The notes beneath the pieces were generated by a model, which saw only the letters and a list, made by a program, of their open reading frames with translations, did no database searches and was not told the origin of the DNA. The translations under genes were made by a program, and so were the position numbers. Below, piece by piece: positions 8,994 to 20,580 of a stretch of DNA of 20,580 bases; position 1 is the first letter of the stretch; each line of letters opens with the position of its first letter. Source of the stretch: Schoenoplectus triqueter (lineage: Eukaryota; Streptophyta; Magnoliopsida; Poales; Cyperaceae); the NCBI GenBank assembly GCA_964058805.1, contig CAXKVV010001990.1, positions 1 to 20,580 on the forward strand. The letters run 5' to 3'.

Positions 8994-9659
8994 AAATGAC
9001 AGATTTTAATGCATCTGAATTAAGTTTGTGCAAAATTAGTGTCGTAGAAACTTCATATTGAATATTTAATTATAAAAATATATAATAGATACTATTAGGA
9101 GTCTCCATATGAATTTGCACGAAATTATGTATAGTTATGAGGCCAAAATAATTAAAAAATCAAATAACTTATTTAAATGATAGTTTTTCATGTATTTGAG
9201 TTAAGTTTTATGTGAAAATACTATTATAGAATATTCAAATTGAAGAGTTAATCATAAAGACTGTAAATAGGCATTAGTAGGAGTATCCATACAAATTTGC
9301 ACGAATTATGTCTAGTCATCAGGAAAAAAATGATGAAAAACTCAAACAACATGTTTAAACAGCAGTTTTTAATACTTCAGGATTAAGTTTTGTGCAAAAT
9401 TATAGCCGTAAAATTTTCATATTGAAGAGTTAATTGAACAAACATATAATAGACATAATTAGGAGTATTTCAATGAATTTCCACGAACTTTTGAGCAGTT
9501 ATGGAGCCAAAAATGATGAAGAACTCAAATAAGTTGTTCAAATAATAATTTTCAATGCATCCGAAAAAAGTTTTGTGCAAACTTATTGTAATAAAATCTT
9601 CATATTGAACATTTAATTAAAAATATATATTAGATAATTTCAGGAGTATATATATATAA

Positions 9660-11100
9660 ATTTGAACAAATTTATGTACAATTATGAGGCCAAAATGATT
9701 AAAAACTCAAATAATGCTCTTGGGTTAAGTTTTGTACAAAAATACTATCATAGAATATTCATATTTAAGAGTTAATCATGAAAACAGTTAATAGAAATTA
9801 TTAGGAGTATTAGTACGAATTTGCACAAAATTATGTCAGATCATCAGGCCGAAAATAATGAAAACTTAAACAACATATTTAAACAACAATTTCTACTGCA
9901 TTAGGATTAACTTTTATGCAAAATTAGTGTTGTATATTTTTTTTTATATTAAAGAGTTAATAGACAAACTTATAATAGACGTAGGCTAAAGAATTATATG
10001 AATTTGCCCAATTTTTTTAGTAGTTATGGAGCAAAAATGATGAAAAACTCAAATAACTTGTTTGAACAACAATTTTTAATGCATCATAATTTAGTTTAGT
10101 CCAAAATTAGTATTGTAGAATCTTCATGTTGAATATTTAATTATAAAAATATATAATAGAAGATTATAGGAGTATCCATATAAATTTTTATGAATTTATG
10201 TTCTAACGATTAGATATTCAAACAACATGTTAAATAATAATATTTATTGCATTACTAAATTAAATTATGTGGGAAAATACTATCATATGATATTCACATT
10301 GAAGAGTTAATCTTAAAAAGACTTAATAGATATTATTAAGAGTATTTCTATGAATTTGCACGAAATTATGTACAATTATGAGGCCAAAATGATTAAAAAC
10401 TCAAATAACTTATTTAAACAATGATTTTTAATGCCCTTGGGCTAAGTTTTATGCAAAAATACTATTGTAGAATATTCATATTTAAGATTTAATCATGAAA
10501 ACACTTAATAAAAATTATTAGGAGTATTAGTACGAATTTGCACAAAATTATGTCAGGTCATCGGGCTGAAAAACACTTCATATTGAATATTCATACAGCA
10601 GTTTCTACTGCATTAGGATTAACTTTTGTGCAAAATTAGTGTTGTATAATTTTTATATTAGAGAGTTAATTAGACAAACTTATAATAGACATAGTTAAAA
10701 AAATTATATGAATTTTCAAGAACTTTAGTAGTTATGGAGCAAAAATGATGAAAAACTCAACTAACTTGTTTGAACAACAGTTTTTAATGCATCATAATTT
10801 AGTTTTGTCTAAAATTAGCATCGTAGAATCTTCATATTGAATATTTAATTATAAAAATATATAATAAAAGATTATAGGAGTATCTATATGAATTTTCACA
10901 AATTTATGTGCAGTTATCCATATAAATTTTCATGAATTTATGTGCAGTTATGATACCAAAATGTTTACATATTCAAACAACATGTTTAAACAACATTTTT
11001 TATTACATTACTACATTAAGTTCTATGGGAAAATACTATCATAGGATATTCACATGAAGAGTTAATCTTAAAAAGACTTAATATATATTATTAGGAGTAT
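9660..11100. repeat. Tandem four-monomer duplication (~700 bp period)
   Basis: The segment at about 9660-10360 is followed by a related copy at about 10361-11100. They share variants not seen in most monomers: 'agtattagtacgaatttgc', 'tgtcagatcat' or 'tgtcaggtcat', 'ctactgcattaggattaac' and 'gcatcataatttag'. The offset is 694 bp at the start and 708 bp farther in. The order in each copy is B-C-A-B, so at the junction (about 10350-10380) two B monomers lie side by side and break the trimer rhythm. Confidence 0.7.
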
Positions 11101-12329
11101 GTGTATGAATTTGCATGAAATTATCTCTAGTTATTAAGCCAAAAATGATAAAAAAAAACTCAAACAATTTGATTAAACAACAGTTTTTAATGCATTGAGA
11201 TTAAATTTTATGCAAAATTAGTGTCGTAGATAGTTCATACTAAAGAGTTAATTGGACAAAGTTATAATAGACATAATTATGAGATTTATTTAAATTTGCA
11301 TGAATTTATGAGTACTTATGTAGTGAATTAAGTTTAACAACAGTTTTTAATGTATTTGAATTAAGTTCCATACAAATTTAGTGTCATTAAAACTTCATAT
11401 AGTTTTGTTATATAATAGACAACATTAAGAGTCCCCATATGGATTTGCACGAACTTATGTGCAGTTACGAGACCAAAATGATTAAAAACTAAAATAACTT
11501 CTTGAAATAATTATTTTTAATGCACTTAAGTTATGTTTTGTACGAAAATACTATTGTAGGATATCCATATTAAAGAGTTAATCATAAAAATAGTTAATAA
11601 ATATTATTAGAAGTATTCATATGAAATTGCATGAAATTATGTCAAGTTATCGGGCCAAAAAAGATGAATAACTCAAAAAATATGTCTAAACAGCAATTTT
11701 TAGTACACCGGAATAAACTTTTATGCAAAATAGTGTGATAGAATTTTCATACTAAAGAGTTAATTGAACAAACTTATAATATACATAATTATGAGCATTT
11801 ATATTAGTTTGCACAAATTATTGAGTGATTATTGAGTCAAAAATGAAGAAAAACTCAAACAACTTGTTTAAACAATTGTTTTTAGTGCATCCGAATTAAG
11901 TTTTGTGCAAAATTTAGTGCGTAGAATCTTCATATTGAACATTTAATGATAAAAATGTATAATGGAAAAATTAGGAGTATCCAAATAAATTTTCACAAAT
12001 TTATGTGCAGTTATGAAGACAAAATTATTAAAAACTCAACAGTTTTTAATGCATATTGAAGAGTTGTTAATGCATTTGAGTTAAATTTTATGCAAAAATA
12101 CTATCGTCGAATATTCATATTAGAGAGTTAATCATAAAAAGAGTTAATAGACAATGTTGGGAGTATTTGTACGAAATTATGTCTAGTTATCAGGCCAAAA
12201 ATTATGAAAACCCAAACAACTTGTTTAAAACAAGTAAACAACAGTTTTTAATGCATCAGGATTAAGTTTTGTGCAAAATTAGTGTATATAATGTTCATGC
12301 TATCAAATTTATAATGTTCATGTTAATAG

Positions 12330-14300
12330 ACATTATTAGGAGTATTTCTATAAATTTGCACGAAAATATATCTTGTTATCAGGCTAAAAATTATGAAAAA
12401 TTCAAACAACTTGTTTAATACAGTAGTTTTTAATGCAACAGGATTAAGTTTTGTGCAATATTAATGTTGTAGAATGTTCTTACTAAAGATTTAAATTACC
12501 AATTTTATAAAAGATATAATTAGGAGTATTTATATGAATTTACATGAATTATTGAGTAGTTATGGAGCCAAAATTATGATAAACTCAAATAACTTGTTTA
12601 AACAACAGATTTTAATGCATCTGAATTAAATTTCATGCAAAATTAGTGCCGTAGAAACTTCATATAGAATATTTAATTATAAAAATTTATAACAGACAAT
12701 ACTAAAAGAACTCATATGAATTTGCATGAATTTATATGCAGTTATGAGGCCCACATTATTAAAAACTAACACTTTGTTTAAAGAGCAGTTTTAATGCCTC
12801 TGATTTAAATTTTGTGTAAAAATACTATCTATGGATATTCAAATTTAGGAGTTAATCATAAAAATAGTTAATAGACCTTATTATAAGTATTCGTACGAAT
12901 TCGCACTAAATTATGAGTAGTTATAAGGCCAATAATGATAAAAAACCTCAAAGAATTTGTTAAAACAACAATTTTAAATGCATCGGGATTAGGTTTTGTA
13001 GAAAATTAGCATCGTAGAATGTTCATACTAAAGAGTTAATTGGACAAATTTATAATATACATAATTAGGAGTATTTATATGTATTTAAAAGAATGTTTGA
13101 GTAGTTATGGAGCCAAAAATGATGAAAAACTCAAATAACTTGTTCAAACAACCGTTTTAAATGCATCCTAATTAAAGTTTGTGCAAAATTAGTTTCGTAG
13201 AATCTTCATATTGAATATTTAATTATAAAACACATTATGGAAGATTTTAGTAGTATCCATATGAATTTATACGAAATTATGTGCAGGTATGAGGCCAAAA
13301 TGATTAAAAACTCAAATAACTTGTTTAAACAATAGTTGTTAATGCATTAAGTTCTATGCGAAAACACTATCGTAGGATATTCACATTGATGAGCTAATCA
13401 TAAAAGGAGTTAATAGATATTATTAGGAGCATTCATACGAATTTGTATAAAATTATGTTGAGTGATCAGGTTAAAAATGATGAAAAACTCAAACAACTTG
13501 CTTAAACAATAATTTTTAATGCATCGGGATTAAGTTTTGTGCAAAATTAATATTGTAAAATATTCTAATTCAAGAGTTAATTGGATAAACTTATAATAGA
13601 CATAAATAGAAGTATTTATATGAATTTGCAAGAATTTTTTAGTAGTTACGGAGCCAAAAATAATGAAAAACTCAAATAACTTGTTTGAACAATTTTATTG
13701 CATCCGAATTAAGTTTCGTGTAAAATTAGTATTGTAGAAACTTAATATTGAATATTTAATTATAAAAATATGTAACATATAATATTAAGAGTATCCATAT
13801 GAATTTGCACAAATTCATGTACAGTTATGAGGCCAAAATGATTAAAAACTAAAACAACTTGTTTAAACAACAATTTTTAATGTACTTGAGTTTTGTATGA
13901 AAATACTATCGTAGGATATTCACATTGAAGAGTTAATCATAAAAAGAGTTAATAAACATTATTAGGAGTATTTGTACAGATTTGCACAAAATTATGTCTA
14001 ACTATCGGGCCAAAAATTATGAAAAACTTAAACAGTTTATTTTAAACAGCTGCTTTTAATGCATCGGTATTAGGTTTTGTGAAAAATTAGTTTCAAAGAA
14101 TGTTAATACTAAAAAGATAATTGGGAAATTTTATAATATACATAATTAGCGGTACTTATATCAATTTGAACGTAATTTTGTGTAGTTATGGAGCCAACAA
14201 TGATGATAAACTCAAATAAATTATTTAAACAGCAGTTCTTAATGCATCCGAATTAAGTGTCGTGCAAAATTAGTGTCCTAGATACTTCATATTGAATATT
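12330..14300. repeat. Left copy of a ~2-kb block repeated 6.28 kb away
   Basis: This block matches 18610-20580 almost base for base (differences of a few per 100 bases by eye), much closer than neighbouring monomers match each other. The offset is 6281 at 'aggctaaaaa' (12381 against 18662) and 6283 at 'gagcc' (14192 against 20475). Private variants such as 'gaggcccacattatt' and 'taatgcctctgattta' appear in both copies. The left junction is near 12325; the right end is hidden by the window edge. Confidence 0.85.
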
Positions 14301-15239
14301 TAATTATAAAAATATATAATGGGCAATGTTAAGAGTACTCATATGAATTTCTACGAACTTGTGTGCAGTTATGAGGCCAAAAATGATTAAAAACTAACAC
14401 AACTTGTTTAACCAACAGTTTTAATGCATCTGATTTAAGTTTTGTGCGAAAATACAATCGCAAAATATTCATATTGAAGAATTAATAATAAAATAGTTAA
14501 TATACCTTATTATAAGTATTAGTACGAACTTGCACTAGATTATGTGAAGTTATCAGGCCAAAATGATAAAACTCAAACATCTTGTTTAAACAACACTTTT
14601 TAAAGCATCGAGACTAGGTTTTGTGCAAAATTAGTGTCGTAGAATGTCATACTAAAGAGTTAATTGGACAAACTTATAATAGACATAATTAGGAGTATTA
14701 AAATTAATTTTCACAAAATTTTGAGTAGTGATGGAGCCAAAAATGATGAAAAACTGAATTAACTTGTTTAAACAATAGTTTTTAATGCGTATGAATTAAG
14801 TTCTGTGCAAAATTAGTTTGTAGAATATTCATATCGAACATTTAATTATAAAAACATATAAAATATATTAGGAGTATTCATTTGAATTTGCACGAAATTA
14901 TGTGAAGTTATGAGGCCTAAATGATCAAGAGCTCAAACAAATTGTTTGAACAACAGTTTTTATTGTATTACTAAATTAAGCTATGTGTGAAAATACTATC
15001 ATAGGATATTTACATTGAAGAATTAATCTTAAAAAGAGGTAATAGACATTATTAGGAGCATTCGTATGAATTTGTATGAAATTATATCTAGTTATCTGGC
15101 CAAAAAAGATGAATAACTCAAACAACTTGTTTATACAATAGTTTTTAATGCACCGGGATTAAGTTCCGTGCAAAATCAGTGTAGTAGAATTTTTATATGA
15201 AAGAGTCAATTGGAAAATTTTATAATATACATAATTAGT

Positions 15240-15360
15240 AATATTTTTTTTGAGTTTACATGTATTTTTCATATTAAAGAGTTAATTGGACAAATTTATA
15301 ATAGACGTAATTAGGAGTTCAAATATGAATTTTCCAGAATTGTTTAGTAGTTATGGAGCC
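15240..15360. repeat. Truncated C-type monomer
   Basis: A C monomer ending at about 15255 is followed directly by a second C tail ('tattaaagagttaattggac' at about 15272-15291) without the conserved central box. The next full monomer (A) begins near 15358. The C-to-C step around here is about 645 bp instead of 540. Confidence 0.6.
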
Positions 15361-16109
15361 AAAAATGACTAAAAAGTCAAATAACTTGTTTAAAAAACAG
15401 TTTTTAATGCATCTGAATTAAGTTTCGTGCAAAATTTATGTCGTTGAAACATCATATTGAATATTTAATGATAAAAATATATAACAAACAATATTAAGAG
15501 TACCCGTATGAATTTGCATGAATTTATGTGCAGTTACAAGGCCAAAATGATTAAAAACTCAAACAACTTGTTTAAATAATAGTTTTTAATGCATCGAAGT
15601 TATGTTTTTAATGCATCCAAGTTATGTTTTGTGCGAAAATATTATTGCTGAATATCAGATTGAAAAGTTAATCATAAAAAAAGACTTATTAGACATTATT
15701 AGATATATTAGTACGAACTTACACCAAATTATATCTAGTTATCAAGCCAAAAATGATGACAAACTCCAACACCTTGTTTAAACAGCAATGTTTAATGCAT
15801 TGGGATTAAGTTTTGTGCAAAATTAGAGTCGTAGAATTTTCGTATTAAAGAGATAATTGGAAAAAGTCATAATAGACATAATCAGGAGTATTTATCTGAT
15901 TTTTCATGAACTTTTGAATAGTTATGGAGCCAAATATGATGAAAAACTAAAATAACTCGTTTAGACAACATTTTTTCATGCATTCGAATTAAGTTTCGTG
16001 CAAAATTAGTGTCGTAGGAACTTAATATTGAATATTTAATTTTAAAACATATAATAGACAATACTAAGAGTACCTATATGAATTTGCACCGATTTATGTG
16101 CAGTTATGG

Positions 16110-16160
16110 GGCCAAAATGAGTTAATATTTGACCGAAAATATTATCATAGGATATTGACA
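16110..16160. repeat. B monomer lacking the central conserved box
   Basis: After 'gccaaaatga' (16121-16130) the sequence jumps to 'gttaatatttgaccgaaaat', so the palindromic box and its flanks, about 60 bp, are missing. A second small gap follows, where 'gaagagttaatagatatc' skips the usual 'atcataaaaagagtt'. A similar loss occurs in the B monomer at about 18030-18065. Confidence 0.6.
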
Positions 16161-16559
16161 TTGAAGAGTTAATAGATATCATTAGGAGTATCTTTACGAA
16201 TTTGCACAAAAATATGTCTAGTTATTGGGTCAAAATTATGATAAAACTTAAGCAACATATTTAAGCAGCAGATTTTAATACATCGGGATTATGTTTTGTG
16301 CAAAATTAGTGTCATGGAATGGTCAGACTAAAGACTTAATTGAACAAACTTATAATAGACATAATTAGGAATATTTATATGAATTTTTACAAATTTTTGA
16401 GTAGTTATGAGATCCAAAAATGATGAAAAACTCAAATAACTTGTTTAAACAACAGTTTTTAATGCATCCGAATTAATTTTTTTGAAAATTAGTATCGTCA
16501 AATCTTCATATTAAATATTTAATTACAAAAATATATAATAAACAATTTTAGGAGTATAT

Positions 16560-16640
16560 AAATGAATTTGCACAAATTTAAACAGTAGTTTTTAATGCAA
16601 CCAGATTAAGTATTGTGCAAAATTTGTATCATAGAATTAT
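16560..16640. repeat. Hybrid monomer: A tail joined to C, B missing
   Basis: At about 16580 the A tail 'gaatttgcacaaattta' runs straight into 'aacagtagtttttaatgcaa', followed by a C-class second half. A whole B monomer and part of the C head are absent, which shortens the local period to about 345 bp. Confidence 0.6.
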
Positions 16641-18609
16641 CATATTAAAGAGCTAATTGGACAAATTTATAATAGACATAGATAAGAGTATTTATCTGAT
16701 TTTTCATTATTTTTTTAGCAGTTATGGAGCCAAAAATGAAGAAAAATCAACTAATTTGTTTAAACAACAATTGTTAATGCATCTGAATTAAAGTTTGTGC
16801 AAAATTCGTGTTGTGGAAACTTCATATTGAATGTTTAATTATAAAACCATATAATAGATAATATTAAGAGTATCATATGAATTTGGATGAATTTACGTGC
16901 ATTTATGGGGCCAAAATGATTAAAAACTCAAGCATAACAGACAACAGTTTTAATGCACTAGAGTTAAGTTTTGTGCGAAAATACTATTGTAGAATATTCA
17001 CATTGAAGATTTAATCATTAAAAGAGTTAGTAGACATTATTTTCAGTATTCCTACGAATTTGCACGAAATTATGAGTAGTTATCAGACCAAAAATGATGA
17101 AAAAAAATCAAAGAATTTGTTTAAACATCAGTTTTTAATGCATTCGGATTAAGTTTTGTGCAAACTTACTGTCATAGAATTTTCATAATAAAGAGCTAAT
17201 TGGAAAAACTCATAATGACACAATTAGGAGTTTTTATATGAATTTCAAATTTTTTTTGAGTAGTTATGAAGCCAAGAATAATGAAAAACTCAAATAACTT
17301 TTTTTAAACAACAGTTTTTATTGCATCTGAATTAATTTTCATGCAAAATTAGTGTCTTAGAAACTTTATATTGAATATTTAATTATAAAAATATGTAATA
17401 GACAATATTAAGAATATTCATGTGAATTTGCATGAATTTATGAACAGTTATGAGGCCAAAAATGATTAAAACTGACATAACTTTTTTAAACAACAGTTTT
17501 TACTGCATTACTAAACTAAGTTCTGTACAAAAATACCATCGTAGGATATTCACATTGAAGAGTTAGTCTTAAAAATAGTTAATAGATATTATTAGGAGTA
17601 TTTATACGATTTCGCACGAAATTATGACTAGATATCAGGCCAAAATGATGAAAAGCTCAAAACAACTTGATTAAACAACAGTTTTTAATGCATCAAAATT
17701 AAGTTTTGTGCAAAATTAGTGTCGTAGCTAGTTCATACTAAAGATTAATTGGACAAACTTATAATAGACATAATTAGGAGTTTGTTTATGAATTTGCATG
17801 AATATTTGAGTAGTTATGGAGCCAAAAATGATGAAAAACTCAAATAACTTGTTTAAACAAAAGATTTTAAGGCATCCAAATTAAGTTTCATGCAAAATTA
17901 GTATCATAGAAACTTCATATTAAATATTTAGTTATAAAAACATATAATAGACAACATTAAAAGTATCCATATGAATTTGCATGAATTTATGTTAAGTTAT
18001 GAAGCTAAAATGATTAAAAACTAAAATAACTTTAAACAACAATTATTCACATTCAAGAGTTAATAGACATTATTAGGAGTATTTATTTGAATTTGCATAA
18101 AATTATGTCTAGTTATCTGGCCCAAAAAGATGAATAACTCAAATAACTTGTTTATACAGCAGTTTTTAATGCACCGATATTAACTTTCTACAAAATTAAT
18201 GTCGTAGAATTTTCATATTAAAGTGTTAATTGGAAAATTTTATAATATATATAAAATATGAGTATTTATATGAGTTTGCACGAATTTTTTAGTTGTTATG
18301 GAGCCAAAAATAATGAAAAACTCAAACAACTTGTTTAAACAACAGTTTTTATTGCATCCAAATTAAGTTTCATGCAAAATTAGTATTGTAGAAACTTCAT
18401 ATTGAATATATAATTACAAAATTATGTAATAAAAAATACTAAGAGTATCTATATGAATTTTCACGAATTTATGTGCAGTTATGAGGCCATAATGATTAAA
18501 AACTAAAATAATTTGTTTAAACAACAGTTTTTAATGCATTTGAGTTATATTTTGTGCAAAAATACTATTGTAGAACATATTGAAGAGATAAACATAAAAA
18601 GAGATAATA

Positions 18610-20580
18610 GAAATTATTAGGAGTATTTTTATGAATTTGCACGAAATTATATCTTGTTATCAGGCTAAAAATTATGAAAAACTCAAACAACTTGTTTAAT
18701 ACAGCAGTTTTTAATGCAACAGGATTAAGTTTTGTGCAATATTAATGTTGTAGAATGTTCTTACTAAAGATTTAAATCACCAATTTTATAAAAAGACATA
18801 ATTAGGAGTATTTATATGAATTTACATGAATTATTGAGTAGTTATGGAGCCAAAATTATGATAAACTCAAATAACTTGTTTAAACAACAGATTTTAATGC
18901 ATCTGAATTAAATTTCATGCAAAATTAGTGTCGTAGAAACTTCATATTGAATATTTAATTGTAAAAATGTATAATAGACAATACTAAAAGAACTCATATG
19001 AATTTGCATGAATTTATATGCAGTTATGAGGCCCACATTATTAAAAACTAACACTTTGTTTAAAGAACAGTTTTAATGCCTCTGATTTAAATTTTGTGTA
19101 AAAATACTATCTATGGATATTCAAATTTAGGAGTTAATCATAAAAATAGTTAATAGACCTTATTATAAGTATTCGTACGAATTCACACTAAATTATGAGT
19201 AGTTATAAGGCCAATAATGAAAAAAAAACTCAAAGAATTTGTTAAAACAACAGTTTTAAATGCATCGGGATTAGGTTTTGTAGAAAATTAGCATCGTAGA
19301 ATGTTCAGACTAAAGAGTTAATTGGACAAATTTATAATATACATAATTAGGAGTATTTATATGTATTTGAAAGAATGTTTGAGTAGTTATGGAGCCAAAA
19401 ATGATGAAAAAACTCAAATAACTTGTTCAAACAACCGTTTTAAATGCATCCTAATTAAATTTTGTGCAAAATTAGTTTCGTAGAATCTTCATATTGAATA
19501 TTTAATTATAAAACACATTATGGAAGATTTTAGTAGTATCCACATGAATTTACACGAAATTATGCGCAGGTATGAGGCCAAAATGATTAAAAACTCAAAT
19601 AACTTGTTTAAACAACAGTTGTTAATGCATTAAGTTCTATGCGAAAACACTATCGTAGGATATTCACATTGATGAGCTAATCATAAAAGGAGTTAATAGA
19701 TATTATTAGGAGCATTCATACGAATTTGTATAAAATTATGTTGAGTGATCAGGTTAAAAATGATGAAAAACTCAAACAACTTGCTTGAACAACAATTTTT
19801 AATGCATCGGGATTAAGTTTTATGCAAAATTAGTATCGTAGAATATTCTAATTCAAGAGTTAATTGGATAAACTTATAATAGACATAAATAGAAGTATTT
19901 ATATGAATTTGCACGAATTTTTTAGTAGTTACGGAGCCAAAAATAATGAAAAACTCAAATAACATGTTTAAACAATTTTATTGCATCCGAATTAAGTTTC
20001 GTGTAAAATTAGTATTGTAGAAACTTAATATTGAATATTTAATTATAAAAATATGTAACAGATAATATTAAGAGTATCCATATGAATTTGCACAAATTCA
20101 TGTACAGTTATGAGGCCAAAATGATTAAAAACTAAAACAACTTGTTTAAACAACAATTTTTAATGCACTTGAGTTTTGTATGAAAATACTATCGTAGGAT
20201 ATTCACATTGAAGAGTTAATCATAAAAAGAGTTAATAAACATTATTAGGAGTATTTCTACACATTTGCACGAAATTATGTCTAACTATCGGGCCAAAAAT
20301 TATGAAAAACTTAAACAGTTTATTTTAAACAGCTGCTTTTAATGCATCGGTATTAGGTTTTGTGAAAAATTAGTTTCATAGAATGTTAATACTAAAAAGA
20401 TAATTGGGAAATTTTATAATATACATAATTAGCGGTACTTATATCAATTTGAACGTAATTTTGTGTAGTTATGGAGCCAAAAATGATGATAAACTCAAAT
20501 AACTTATTTAAACAGCAGTTCTTAATGCATCCGAATTAAGTGTCGTGCAAAATTAGTGTTCTACATACTTCATATTGAAT
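18610..20580. repeat. Right copy of the ~2-kb block
   Basis: Same arrangement and private variants as 12330-14300, still matching at the last base of the window, so the duplicated block may be longer than seen. Counting C-class monomers between the two copies gives 12 trimer steps (about 6.48 kb expected). The observed 6.28 kb fits 12 trimers minus small deletions. Confidence 0.85.

Larger units (their letters stand above)
8480..20580. repeat. Satellite array of ~180-bp monomers in a ~540-bp trimer
   Basis: The array holds more than 12.1 kb of tandem monomers, roughly 65-67 copies, and continues past the right edge. All monomers share the phrases 'gccaaaa', 'aaaaactcaaa.aacttg', 'tttaaacaacag' and 'tttttaatgca', and 'gaatttgcacgaa'. 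Three classes are distinguished by their second half. A has 'cttcatattgaatattta'. B has 'gaaaatactatcgtagg' with 'cattgaagagttaatc'. C has 'aagagttaattggacaaa' with 'ataatagacataatta'. They follow each other as A-B-C. The 'gcc' landmarks at 13112 (A), 13294 (B), 13470 (C), 13653 (A), 13832 (B), 14009 (C) and 14193 (A) give steps of 182, 176, 183, 179, 177 and 184, so the trimer is 540-541 bp. The array is strongly AT-rich, with no open frame of note. Monomer size and arrangement suit a centromeric or pericentromeric satellite; that role is inferred. Confidence 0.95.

Noticed and set aside
8480..20580. CRISPR array or coding tandem repeat
   Set aside because: The units are ~180 bp and contiguous without unique spacers, and contain no open frames; this is satellite DNA.
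8480..20580. CENP-B box in the satellite
   Set aside because: Nothing resembling the TTCG....A..CGGG pattern was found conserved in the monomers.

Overview
The window is plant nuclear DNA, almost certainly from an angiosperm. The evidence is a spliced class 3 lipase gene of the plant phospholipase A1-II (DAD1-like) type, several plant-style MITEs, a telobox-like motif and a long AT-rich satellite array with monomers of about 180 bp. The species cannot be named from the sequence.

Layout: 1-2700 is AT-rich intergenic DNA. It holds a ~50-bp minisatellite (about 790-1125), a CT microsatellite, a GA-rich stretch with a partly duplicated telobox-like segment (about 1590-1825), and a hAT-type MITE packed with GGGTC/GACCC runs (about 2118-2470). 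From 2731 to 4417, on the minus strand, lies the only convincing protein gene. It has two exons, one 346-bp phase-0 intron and a 446-residue product with a complete lipase triad candidate. Its 5' flank carries a second MITE (4748-5027). From 5028 to 8479 the DNA is AT-rich and non-coding. It includes a long snap-back palindrome (about 5550-5901), an 18-bp direct repeat containing G-boxes, a 39-bp tandem repeat, and a well-preserved Mutator-type MITE (7721-8104) with perfect 20-bp terminal inverted repeats and a perfect 9-bp target duplication.

From about 8480 to the right edge (more than 12.1 kb) the window is one satellite array with no genes. The monomers fall into three classes (A, B, C) that alternate in order, giving a trimeric higher-order repeat of about 540 bp. 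Recurring sub-variants and a copied block offset by about 6.28 kb add a larger scale of organisation. Nearly every monomer carries a conserved box centred on a 12-bp perfect palindrome. The array could be centromeric or pericentromeric, but that is inference: nothing in the sequence shows CENH3 occupancy.

No operon-like relationship exists here. The interest lies in the satellite's nested structure and in a lipase gene lying only about 4 kb from its edge, separated by MITE-rich DNA.
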